DNA of 64,000 nucleotides. It comes from UBA1351 sp965140555. Its GTDB lineage: Bacteria; Bacillota; Clostridia; Lachnospirales; Vallitaleaceae. The notes under the pieces are model-generated. The model was given only the letters and a program-made list of their open reading frames with translations. It did no database searches and was not told where the DNA came from. Below, in pieces: positions 35,045 to 42,390 of the stretch. The DNA lies in NCBI GenBank assembly GCA_965140555.1, contig OZ223259.1:2046001-2110000 (forward strand). The letters run 5' to 3'. Both the position numbers and the translations under genes were made by a program. Numbering within the stretch: the stretch's first letter is position 1; every line of letters begins with the position of its first letter.

Positions 35045-36337
35045 ATGAAAAAGGTTATTATGATGTTCTTAACATTTTCTTTAGTAATCGGACTTTTTGC
35101 CGGATGCGGGAATAATGAGAGCAAAGACGCAACAGGAACAGATGCAGCAGGAACAGATGCAGCAGTTAATGAAAACGGCGAGAGTACAGGGGAAACAGAC
35201 GAAACAGGGGAAGAAGCACCAACAAACAAAGATCCGGAAAATTTTAATGATGAAGTGGTATTTGAAGTGGGCGAGCATGATATCATGTTGAGCCGTGTAA
35301 ACTTTTTATTATACCAAATTAAAAGCTATTACGAAACATATTACGGTCCGACTGTATGGGATATGCAAGCAACTGAAGATCAAACAGTTGAAGAGTTTGT
35401 TCGTAATGATATTAAAAATGTATCGGTTCGATTAGCTGTTGTTGAAGATATGGCAGCAGAAAAAGGTATTGAATTAACAGAAGAGGAAATTCAAAGTTAT
35501 AAAGAACAAGCGAATCAATTCTTCAATACATTAGATCAAGAAGCAATTGACAAATATGGTTTATCCCATGAAACGATTGAAGCATTGATATTGAGTCAAG
35601 GCTTAAGTCAAAAAGTATATGAAGAAGAAACAGCAGATTTTGAATATGATAAGGATCGTGTTCAATCAGAACTTGAAGCTGATGAAAAATACCAAGCTAT
35701 TATGGATGCTGGTGTTGACCATTATTATGATACGGTAACAGCGCGTCATATCTTAATTAAAACAGTGGACGACAGTGGACAACCGTTATCAGATGAAGAG
35801 AAAGCAGAAGCACGTGCCAAGATTGAAGATTTATTGGAACAAGCAAAAAATGGTGCAGATTTTGCAGAATTAGCGACAGAGAATACAGAAGATCCTGGTT
35901 CAGCTGATAAAGGTGGCGAATACACGTTTGGTCGTGGTAAAATGGTACCTGAATTTGAAGAAGCAGCATTTGGCCTTGAAGAAGGTGAAATTTCTGATGT
36001 TATTGAAACATCATATGGCTATCATATCATTAAGTTGGAAACAAAGAATGCTTCAACAGATGATCAAATAGCTCAAGCTGAACAAGATATCGAGAATATC
36101 CGTCAATCATTAATCGATAAACAACGTATGGAAGAATTTGACAGCATTTATCAAGACTACTTAGATGCTAACTATACAGTAACAGTAAATGATGATGTAT
36201 GGGCAACGATATCTGTTCGTGATGAAGAAGCGGCAGACGATGCGACAGCAGACGAGGCAACAACGGATGAGACAACAAAAGAAGAATCTACAGACAATAC
36301 ATCCGCTGATGATGCAGCAACGGACGCAGCTGAATAA
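35045..36337 (+). CDS. PrsA-like foldase lipoprotein (parvulin peptidyl-prolyl isomerase)
   Basis: The protein has 430 residues; GAAGGAG precedes the ATG. A lipoprotein signal ends in LFAGC (lipidated Cys at about residue 20). An acidic Thr/Asp/Glu-rich linker (two GTDAA repeats) leads to an N-terminal chaperone helix region (about 60-220). The parvulin domain follows (about 235-340) with ARHILIKT, DFAELATENTEDPGSADKGGEYTFGRGKMVPEF in family order, and SYGYHIIKL. The tail is again acidic and Thr-rich. It should assist folding of exported proteins, fitting its place next to three large secreted proteins. Confidence 0.93.
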   Translation: MKKVIMMFLTFSLVIGLFAGCGNNESKDATGTDAAGTDAAVNENGESTGETDETGEEAPTNKDPENFNDEVVFEVGEHDIMLSRVNFLLYQIKSYYETYYGPTVWDMQATEDQTVEEFVRNDIKNVSVRLAVVEDMAAEKGIELTEEEIQSYKEQANQFFNTLDQEAIDKYGLSHETIEALILSQGLSQKVYEEETADFEYDKDRVQSELEADEKYQAIMDAGVDHYYDTVTARHILIKTVDDSGQPLSDEEKAEARAKIEDLLEQAKNGADFAELATENTEDPGSADKGGEYTFGRGKMVPEFEEAAFGLEEGEISDVIETSYGYHIIKLETKNASTDDQIAQAEQDIENIRQSLIDKQRMEEFDSIYQDYLDANYTVTVNDDVWATISVRDEEAADDATADEATTDETTKEESTDNTSADDAATDAAE

Positions 36338-36360
36338 TCACAGAAAAGCATAACGATTGT

Positions 36361-36391
36361 AAAAAAACACGACTTTTTAGTCGTGTTTTTT
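36361..36391. terminator. bidirectional terminator between prsA-like and folBK
   Basis: AAAAACACGACT pairs with AGTCGTGTTTTT around TTTT. A-runs and T-runs on both sides let it serve the convergent genes on both strands. Confidence 0.88.
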
Positions 36392-36404
36392 AATTGGATA
36401 AGGT

Positions 36405-37226
36405 TTAGTTGTTAGGGGTTAAAGCATCAAGTAGTTCATAGGTTCGTTTCTTCAATAGAGGATGAAGCTTATTAGGAGCTAACTCATTAAGGGGCTCTAA
36501 TACAAAGGTTCGTTCATGCATCCTTGGGTGGGGAATGAGAACATGTTCATCATCTGTAACGCAGTTATCATAGTATAGGATGTCAAGATCTATAGTACGA
36601 GGACCCCAACGGATGGTTCGAACGCGATTAAGTTGGGTTTCAATACCTAGTAAGAAATCCATTAATTGTGTAGGGGTTTGCCACGTCTTAATTTCGATGA
36701 CAGCATTGATAAAAGCATCTTGATCAACATATCCCACAGGTTCGGTTTCAATGAAGGTGGAGGTTTTTATCACACCTGTATGCGGTTGTGCATCAATATG
36801 TTTAATAGCTTTTTTGAGGGTTTCTTCTCGGTCCCCTATATTGGAGCCAAGGGCAATATAGGCTTGATGCCAGCGTCTATGAATACGAACGGCAGGATAT
36901 TCAATGGGTAGATGGACCGGGGCCCAAGGTTTTTTTAAAGTCAAATCAACACCATTAATAGGAGTATAGTGACTAAGTATGTGTTGAACGATACGTGTTG
37001 CAGCACGTTCAATCAAATCATCTTTGGCTTCCCCGAAGATATCCTGAATATCATGACAAAGTTTGGCATAATTAACGGCATAGTCCAAATTATCTGTTTC
37101 ACCTGCAAGAGATAAATCGACATCCAAAACAGCATCTAAAAGGAATTTTTGTCCCATTGCTTTTTCTTCAGGGTTAACACCATGATAGGCAAAGAGTTCT
37201 AGGTTTTTAATAATCAGTTGATCCAT
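36405..37226 (-). CDS. fused dihydroneopterin aldolase / HPPK (FolB-FolK)
   Basis: The protein has 273 residues. The ATG at 37226 is chosen because AAAGGAG lies just before it; an upstream start at 37256 lacks a site. Residues 1-118 are FolB (LIIKNLELFAYHGVNPEEK, the catalytic Lys in the LKKPWAP region). Residues 120-273 are FolK (YIALGSNIGDRE, RWGPRTIDLDILYYD, IPHPRMHERTFVLEPL). It carries out two consecutive steps of folate synthesis, from dihydroneopterin to hydroxymethyl-dihydropterin pyrophosphate. It ends the folate cluster, 31 bp after folP. Confidence 0.95.
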   Translation of the reverse strand: MDQLIIKNLELFAYHGVNPEEKAMGQKFLLDAVLDVDLSLAGETDNLDYAVNYAKLCHDIQDIFGEAKDDLIERAATRIVQHILSHYTPINGVDLTLKKPWAPVHLPIEYPAVRIHRRWHQAYIALGSNIGDREETLKKAIKHIDAQPHTGVIKTSTFIETEPVGYVDQDAFINAVIEIKTWQTPTQLMDFLLGIETQLNRVRTIRWGPRTIDLDILYYDNCVTDDEHVLIPHPRMHERTFVLEPLNELAPNKLHPLLKKRTYELLDALTPNN

Positions 37227-37257
37227 GATAGCTCCTTTCATAAGAGAGAATAACACA

Positions 37258-38058
37258 TTATATCATAGCCATTAACATGTTAAGGGCGCGATAGTTTTCT
37301 TTGACGTCATGAACGCGAAATAGTCGGCAACCTTTCATATAGCCAAGGAGTGTTGTGGCTATGGTCCCTTCGACGCGCTCATCAACGGGCAGATCTAAGG
37401 TTAATCCAATCATGGACTTTCTAGAGGTACCGAGAAGAATCGGATAGCCCATAGTAACCAGGTTCTCTAAATGGCGCATGACATGAAGGTTATCCTCGAG
37501 GGTTTTGGCAAAACCGATACCTGGATCAAGGAGGATCTGATCTTTAGAAATACCAGCCTCCGTAGCGACACGAATGCAATGATTCAAGTCATCAATCATA
37601 TCCACCATAAGATTGTTGTAGGTAGCATGGTGCCGGTTGTGCATAAGACAGCAAGGAGCGTTAAAGGCAGCAGTTACGTTGGCAATGTCAGGATCTTTTA
37701 AAAAGCCCCATACATCATTAACAAGGGATGCCCCTGCTTCAAGAGCAGCTTTCGCAACAACCGCTTTAGAGGTGTCAATGGATATGGGTGTATCAAAGCG
37801 TTTATGAATAGCGTCAATAACAGGGACCACGCGCTGGAGTTCTTCTTCCTTGGATAACGGCAGATGCCCCGGGCGCGTGGATTCTCCGCCTACATCAATA
37901 ATAGAGGCACCGTCGTTGATTAATTGCTCAGCATGGAAGAGGGCGTGATCGAGGTCGTTGTATTGTCCACCATCAGAGAAAGAGTCCGGTGTGACATTCA
38001 AAATACCCATTATATATCCGTTCTGTTTAAAATCAAAGGTTTTGTTTCCGATAATCAC
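37258..38058 (-). CDS. folP: dihydropteroate synthase
   Basis: The protein has 266 residues from a GTG at 38058, eight bases after AGGAGG. The motifs MGILNVTPDSFSDGG, DVGGESTRPG, NDVWG, the DPGIGFAKT loop and GTSRKS are present. It joins pterin pyrophosphate and p-aminobenzoate. It lies between the HD-protein gene and folB-folK with gaps of 12 and 31 bp. Confidence 0.97.
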   Translation of the reverse strand: MIIGNKTFDFKQNGYIMGILNVTPDSFSDGGQYNDLDHALFHAEQLINDGASIIDVGGESTRPGHLPLSKEEELQRVVPVIDAIHKRFDTPISIDTSKAVVAKAALEAGASLVNDVWGFLKDPDIANVTAAFNAPCCLMHNRHHATYNNLMVDMIDDLNHCIRVATEAGISKDQILLDPGIGFAKTLEDNLHVMRHLENLVTMGYPILLGTSRKSMIGLTLDLPVDERVEGTIATTLLGYMKGCRLFRVHDVKENYRALNMLMAMI

Positions 38059-38070
38059 TGGATAAGCCTC

Positions 38071-38553
38071 CTAATAAGTCAATGATAAATTTTTCTTTCG
38101 AGTTTCCCAATTACAACTGCGTTCTATGGAGCAAGTATGGCATGGGCGGGATGCTTTATCGGCACGGTAGATGTAGCCTCGAAGTGTTTTTTCCTCACGA
38201 ATGCTAGCATCACGATGATGAATGATGGCATCTTGTATATAGGTGATGGAGTCCTCATCAAAGCCTGCATCTAGGAGAATATCATAGGAAAGGGAGGTGC
38301 TGGCAATTTCATGGCCAATACCTTCTCGATATTCTTTAAAGCGTCCGATATCATGGCAAAGGGCAGTCGCATAGAGGAGGGTTTTGTCAATAGCAACGCC
38401 ATCCTCAAGGCTCAGGATATAAGCAATACGAGCAACATCAAGAAAATGCGTCATATCGTGTTTACAAAAGGGGCGATTTACTTCATCCTCCTTGATATTG
38501 TCGACATATTCTTGGTAAAGGGGATGGTTAATAATTCTATCTAATGGATTCAT
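38071..38553 (-). CDS. HD-domain phosphohydrolase in the folate cluster
   Basis: The protein has 160 residues; AAAGGAGG is eight bases before the ATG. The HD metal-site pattern is complete: FCKHDMTHFLDVARIAY (His), ATALCHDIGRF (HD), GHEIAS, IIHHRDAS, and a late Asp in RADKASR. The C-terminus ends in a Cys cluster, RPCHTCSIERSCNW, that may bind metal. Folate-cluster HD proteins could hydrolyse a phosphate from dihydroneopterin triphosphate, a step otherwise without a gene in this cluster; that role is inferred from position only. Confidence 0.85.
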   Translation of the reverse strand: MNPLDRIINHPLYQEYVDNIKEDEVNRPFCKHDMTHFLDVARIAYILSLEDGVAIDKTLLYATALCHDIGRFKEYREGIGHEIASTSLSYDILLDAGFDEDSITYIQDAIIHHRDASIREEKTLRGYIYRADKASRPCHTCSIERSCNWETRKKNLSLTY

Positions 38554-38587
38554 GGGAGAAACCTCCTTTTTGTCGTTAATACATCCT

Positions 38588-38596
38588 ATTATAGCA
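38588..38596 (-). promoter_or_regulatory. extended -10 promoter of the HD-folP-folBK genes
   Basis: On the minus strand TG-C-TATAAT occupies 38596-38588, about 35 bp before the HD gene start. No strong -35 box is visible. Confidence 0.6.
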
Positions 38597-38830
38597 GACC
38601 CAAAAGCTTAAACAAAGCTTTGAATTTTCGGTGTTTTCATATAAAATTAAAGGGAATTCATTGAGATTTAAATGCATATTGTGAAGATTTGGAGGCCTTG
38701 GGAATAAGAAAAGCCCATCACATTGGCAGCGTTCAATAGGCAAAATTGAAGCCTATCCCGGTAGATGTATGACAGGCTCCAATTCGCTAGATGAAGTAAA
38801 TGATAAAAACGTCGTTAGTCACTTCTCCGA
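38597..38830 (-). other. intergenic stretch between folE and the HD gene with a folded segment
   Basis: These 234 bp hold no gene. A candidate structured segment at 38690-38783 has outer arms TTGGAG/CTCCAA, an inner ATAGGC/GCCTAT hairpin and a GGC-TTTT stretch that could be a weak folE terminator on the minus strand. It lies upstream of the -10 box at 38588, so it is not in the leader of the HD gene unless transcription comes from folE. It does not match the THF riboswitch pattern that I know. Confidence 0.35.
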
Positions 38831-39418
38831 TTAACTTTGATAGATGGCCATCAGCTTCAGATAGAGAGACTCATCCGTTGAAAAACGTCCCTTAAAAGTT
38901 GTCGTGATGGTCTTGGCATGAGGCTTTTTAATACCACGAGTGGTCATACAGCTATGCTCACCTTTGATGATGACAGCAACGTCTTCAGAACCGGTTATTT
39001 TTTGCAAAATTTCCGCGATGTCTGAGCCGATACGTTCTTGCAATTGAAGGCGTTTGCTGACCATGTCAACAATGCGTGCGATTTTACTAAGGCCGATGAC
39101 ACGGTCTTTGGGCATGTAAGCTACGGTTGCTTTCATATTATACATAAGAGCTAAGTGATGTTCACAATAAGAAAAAAGGTCAATATCTTTCATGACCACC
39201 ATATCTTTGCTATGGACTTGGATATCCAAATCTTCATCAAAGGTTTTATTTAATTTCGTAACGATGTCGTCATTGGAATAATTCATACCCTCAAAGACTT
39301 CTTCATACATTTTTGCGACACGTTTGGGTGTGTCAATAAGGCCTTCGCGGTCAGGATTATCACCTAAGGCGACTAAAATACCGCGAATATGTTCTTCTAT
39401 TGCTTTTGTATCGATCAT
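38831..39418 (-). CDS. folE: GTP cyclohydrolase I
   Basis: The protein has 195 residues; AAAGGTGAT precedes the ATG. Zinc ligands are present in SYCEHHLALM (Cys, His) and EHSCMTTRG (Cys), with PKDRVIGLSKIARIVD and RLQLQERIGSDIAEIL. It opens the GTP ring to give dihydroneopterin triphosphate, the first step of folate synthesis. It leads the minus-strand folate cluster and has its own promoter at 39476-39504. Confidence 0.97.
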   Translation of the reverse strand: MIDTKAIEEHIRGILVALGDNPDREGLIDTPKRVAKMYEEVFEGMNYSNDDIVTKLNKTFDEDLDIQVHSKDMVVMKDIDLFSYCEHHLALMYNMKATVAYMPKDRVIGLSKIARIVDMVSKRLQLQERIGSDIAEILQKITGSEDVAVIIKGEHSCMTTRGIKKPHAKTITTTFKGRFSTDESLYLKLMAIYQS

Positions 39419-39475
39419 TTTATCACCTTTTCTATAAAGGACTCGTTTCTATTGTGTACGAAATAATGTATACTT

Positions 39476-39504
39476 ATTATAAGTGTTTGGCTATAGTTCG
39501 TCAA
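39476..39504 (-). promoter_or_regulatory. sigma-A promoter of folE
   Basis: On the minus strand TTGACG (39504-39499) is followed after 17 bases by TATAAT (39481-39476). The -10 box lies in the palindrome CTTATTATAAG. Confidence 0.8.
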
Positions 39505-39556
39505 TCCATTGATGAAAATGATTGTCAGTTGAAAGGATAGAATGGGAGGCGTTCAA

Positions 39557-40216
39557 ATGAATCGAATACAGGATATATACAACCAATTGTATAAGACGTA
39601 TGGTGAACTCTATTGGTGGCCCGCCGAATCGCCTTTTGAGGTGATGGTTGGTGCAATCCTTACCCAGAATACCAATTGGAAAAATGTAGAGAAAGCACTG
39701 AGTGGTCTTGAGGGTCATTTAAGCCCGGTAGGTATACGAACGATGGATAAAGAAGCGTTAATCGATGCGATACGACCTAGTGGGTTTTATAATCAAAAAG
39801 CAGATAGACTGTTACGTTTGACAGATTGGTTGGCGATGTATGATGATCAGCTTGACTCTATTAATGAGAAATCAACAGAAGACTTGAGAAAAGAGCTCCT
39901 TGATATTAACGGAATAGGGCGAGAGACGGCCGACTGTATACTCGTTTATGTGTTCAATCGCTGTTCTTTCGTTATTGATGCGTATACCCGTCGATTGTTT
40001 GATCGCCTAGGCTTCGATGTGCCTAAAGACTATGATCGTTTTCAAACGATGATTGAAAAAGCGTTACCGAGAGATTATCATTGGTACAATCGTTATCATG
40101 GTCTTATAGTAGAATGCTGCAAGATACATTGCAAAAAAAAGCCCCTTTGTGAACCGTGTCCACTTAGAGGTCAATGTGTTTATGCTTTGGAAACTGAAAG
40201 TGATGGTATGGGTTAA
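39557..40216 (+). CDS. endonuclease III-like DNA glycosylase (HhH-GPD with 4Fe-4S cluster)
   Basis: The protein has 219 residues. The ATG at 39557 has GGGAGG eight bases before it; the ATG at 39542 overlaps that site. The helix-hairpin-helix INGIGRETADCILVYV and the catalytic Asp in FVIDAYTRRLFDRLG are present. The Lys used for lyase activity by endonuclease III (in GxGRKTA) is Glu here, so this is probably a monofunctional glycosylase, similar to MagIII-type 3-methyladenine glycosylases. Four C-terminal Cys (HCKKKPLCEPCPLRGQC) would hold a 4Fe-4S cluster. Confidence 0.87.
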   Translation: MNRIQDIYNQLYKTYGELYWWPAESPFEVMVGAILTQNTNWKNVEKALSGLEGHLSPVGIRTMDKEALIDAIRPSGFYNQKADRLLRLTDWLAMYDDQLDSINEKSTEDLRKELLDINGIGRETADCILVYVFNRCSFVIDAYTRRLFDRLGFDVPKDYDRFQTMIEKALPRDYHWYNRYHGLIVECCKIHCKKKPLCEPCPLRGQCVYALETESDGMG

Positions 40217-40298
40217 TCCTAGTAAGATTAGGGCGACAAAACGAAGTTTCCTCTAATCATGTAAAAAAGATTCGATAAGAATAGAAAGAAGGTATAGT

Positions 40299-41249
40299 AT
40301 GAATGTGTCAGGAAGTAAAGTTGCGATAGTAGGTGCAGGGATGGTCGGATCGGCCACAGCCTTTTGTCTTACAGTACAAGGGGTATGTTCGGAGATTGTG
40401 ATGATTGATTTGAACAAGGAAAAAGCATTAGGAGAGGTATTGGATTTGCAGCATAGTCTAGAATATCTTAATCGTAATGTACGTATCAGTGCCGGAGACT
40501 ACAGTGCCTGTAAAGACGCCCACGTTGTGGTGATTACGGCTTCAGCATCGATGGTAAATGTTACCACGCGCATGGAGCTGTTGGATAAGAACATCGGCAT
40601 CATGGATGCCGTAGTAGACGGCATTATGGGCAGTGGATTTTCAGGACACATTTTGGTTGTCTCAAATCCGGTAGATGTATTAAGCTACTATGTATATCGT
40701 CGTTCAGGTCTTCCAAGAGAACAGGTGATAGGTACAGGAACATCACTAGAGACAGCCCGACTCAAACAAATTATCGGAGAACGTATGCGCATGGACCCGA
40801 AAGCCGTTCAGGCTTTTTGTATGGGCGAGCATGGTGATTCCCAAATGGTACCTTGGTCACATGTTCGTGTAGCAGGTAAACCCTTTGACGATGTGATGGC
40901 AGACAATCCGGAACGCTTTAAAGACGTAAATCTAGATCGCTTTGTAGAACTCACACGAGAAGCAGGTCATGATGTATTGCGTCGCAAAGGAAGTACACAG
41001 TACGGTATAGCCAGTGCCGCAACAGGCATTATCTCTTCGATTCTAAGAGATGAAAATCGAATCATCCCCGTATCCGTACTTCTAGAAGGAGAATATGGCG
41101 AATCCGACATCTTTGCCGGCGTCCCATGCATCCTTGGTAAAGAAGGCGTCATCGACATGGGAATCTACAAACTACCGGAAGAAGAAATGGTAAAATTCAA
41201 AGAATCCTGTAGCGTCATCCGTGAACACATCCAAAAACTCCCTCTCTAA
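40299..41249 (+). CDS. lactate/malate dehydrogenase family protein with Glu for the catalytic Asp
   Basis: The protein has 316 residues, the family length. The NAD fold begins VAIVGAGMVGSATAF. The catalytic His lies in MGEHGDSQ (H178) and the substrate Arg in SLETAR (R154). The Asp that normally pairs with the His is Glu151 (codon GAG). The specificity loop reads ASASMVNVTTR, without the usual Gln of lactate or Arg of malate dehydrogenases. It probably reduces a 2-oxoacid with NADH, but the substrate is uncertain. The last 200 bases use many C-ending codons, unlike the rest of the gene, and lead into the GC-rich element downstream. Confidence 0.85.
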   Translation: MNVSGSKVAIVGAGMVGSATAFCLTVQGVCSEIVMIDLNKEKALGEVLDLQHSLEYLNRNVRISAGDYSACKDAHVVVITASASMVNVTTRMELLDKNIGIMDAVVDGIMGSGFSGHILVVSNPVDVLSYYVYRRSGLPREQVIGTGTSLETARLKQIIGERMRMDPKAVQAFCMGEHGDSQMVPWSHVRVAGKPFDDVMADNPERFKDVNLDRFVELTREAGHDVLRRKGSTQYGIASAATGIISSILRDENRIIPVSVLLEGEYGESDIFAGVPCILGKEGVIDMGIYKLPEEEMVKFKESCSVIREHIQKLPL

Positions 41250-41269
41250 ACTCCCTCTCTAAACTCCCC
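41236..41269 (+). repeat. 13-bp tandem repeat spanning the dehydrogenase stop codon
   Basis: AACTCCCTCTCTA occurs twice in a row (41236-41248, 41249-41261) followed by a partial third copy. The first copy encodes the protein's last residues and stop. Confidence 0.8.
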
Positions 41270-41270
41270 G

Positions 41271-41357
41271 CAAGTCGCCGTCAGGCGCTTGCCCCCCACA
41301 AAGCCCATCCCCAATCTCTTCTCAAGTCGCCGTCAGGCGCTTGTCCCCCACAAAGCC
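41271..41357 (+). repeat. 52-bp-period direct repeat with CGCC-GTCA-GGCG hairpins
   Basis: Two nearly identical units (41271-41305 and 41323-41357) begin CAAGTCGCC-GTCA-GGCGCTTG and end with CCCCCACAAAGCC. Each can fold into an 8-bp hairpin with one bulged T. They are followed by two CAAAGCCTCTCT units. Confidence 0.8.
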
Positions 41358-41397
41358 TCTCTCAAAGCCTCTCTCAACGCCCCACCCCAGCAAGATA

Positions 41398-41630
41398 AAG
41401 GAGGGGGCGTTTCGGGGAGCGCCTTAACCGTGAACGATAGCAGCTCTTGGTATTCTGTCAATAAAAAGCCTCCCATCGTACAGGACGTACGATGGAGTCA
41501 CAGCCGCCCGGATGGCGGATTCTGTGACGTGTGCGCCCCCAAACCAACACCCCTCCCACAGAATACCTAGAGATGCATCGCTCACGGTTACCAAGCGACC
41601 CGAAATCCCCCCTCCGCCCCTTTTTTTATA
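41398..41630. repeat. GC-rich structured element with 60-bp imperfect inverted arms
   Basis: The left arm (41398-41458, starting AAAGGAGGGGGCG and ending GGTATTCTGT) is complementary over about 60 positions to the right arm (41558-41622, starting ACAGAATACC and ending CCCCCCTCC). Inside are two perfect hairpins, CCATCGTAC/GTACGATGG (41473-41495) and GTCACAG-CCGCC/GGCGG-CTGTGAC (41497-41528). A T-run follows the right arm. The GC content is far above the surroundings. A 93-codon frame across it is most likely spurious, since the DNA is constrained by pairing. I recall similar short spurious translations (WYSVNKKPPIV-like) in other clostridial genomes, which would make this a dispersed structured repeat. 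It could also act as the terminator of the dehydrogenase gene. Confidence 0.75.
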
Positions 41631-41639
41631 GAATTTTAA

Positions 41640-41668
41640 TTGTATTCCCTTTTGTAAAATGCTAAACT
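41640..41668 (+). promoter_or_regulatory. candidate sigma-A promoter of the efflux operon
   Basis: TTGTAT (41640-41645) and TAAACT (41663-41668) are 17 bases apart and lie 29 bp before the tetR-type start. A TetR operator palindrome was not clearly seen. Confidence 0.5.
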
Positions 41669-41697
41669 ATATAAAAATGAACGGAGGTTTATTATTG

Positions 41698-42390
41698 ATG
41701 CAGGTCTTAAAAGATGAAGTAAAAGAAAACATTCGTAAGGCCGCCATCTCTTGCTTTATGGAGCAAGACTTCAATAAAGCATCCATGCGAGAAATTGCTA
41801 AGCGAGCTGACATTTCTGTCGGTAATCTCTATCGTTACTTCCCGAATAAAGAATCTATTTATGACTATGTTGTAGAACCGATTGTAAAAATGTTTAAAGA
41901 AGAAAAGCCTCGTCCTGCAAAACGAATGCCGTTTTTGGACGTTAACTTTCTCCAAGAAGAAGAATTAATACAACGATTTTTGGAAGCACACATGACCTAT
42001 CGTGAAGAATTCTTTATTCTTTTTCTTAGAAATACTGGGACAAATTATAGTAATATATCAGAGCAGTTCGCAGAAGCTATAGAAGCAGATGGCAAGGCCT
42101 TCTTGGAAGCGGAATTTCCTGAAGGATGTGACATTATAGAAGGTGATATTTATATGAAGGCAGTGGCTGCCTCTATAGTAAAAGCCTTTTGTGTCGTTTT
42201 GGAACAATCCACTGATGACTATACCTTTATAAAAAATATGATTCAATTTGCCGAACTCAATATAAAAAGCAGTGTACGGCATTTACTTAACATGCGTGAC
42301 AAGAAAGTGGAATTTAGGAGGATCAACAATGAAGAAATTTATAACCATATTCATCATCATAATCATTCTGGGTGTTATAACCGTTCCTAG
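41698..42390 (+). CDS. TetR-family transcriptional regulator of the efflux operon
   Basis: The protein has 230 residues; the ATG at 41698 follows ACGGAGG by ten bases. The N-terminal helix-turn-helix is clear (AAISCFMEQDFNKASMREIAKRADISVGNLYRYFPNKESIYDYVV). The ligand domain has no recognisable specificity. The gene runs 62 bases into the adaptor gene that follows, and its last residues are unusual (IHHHNHSGCYNRS), so the C-terminus may be a late extension. It probably represses the efflux genes until an inducer binds. Confidence 0.9.
   Translation: MQVLKDEVKENIRKAAISCFMEQDFNKASMREIAKRADISVGNLYRYFPNKESIYDYVVEPIVKMFKEEKPRPAKRMPFLDVNFLQEEELIQRFLEAHMTYREEFFILFLRNTGTNYSNISEQFAEAIEADGKAFLEAEFPEGCDIIEGDIYMKAVAASIVKAFCVVLEQSTDDYTFIKNMIQFAELNIKSSVRHLLNMRDKKVEFRRINNEEIYNHIHHHNHSGCYNRS

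Noticed and set aside
38690..38783. THF riboswitch in the folate cluster
   Set aside because: The conserved core of that riboswitch is absent and the segment lies upstream of the likely promoter of the next gene.
40203..40262. A third copy of repeat A after the glycosylase gene
   Set aside because: Only GACAAAA and CTAATCAT are shared; the arms do not pair and the middle differs.
41289..41570. 93-codon open frame across the GC-rich element
   Set aside because: The DNA is constrained by long inverted repeats and hairpins, there is no ribosome binding site, and the composition explains the open frame.
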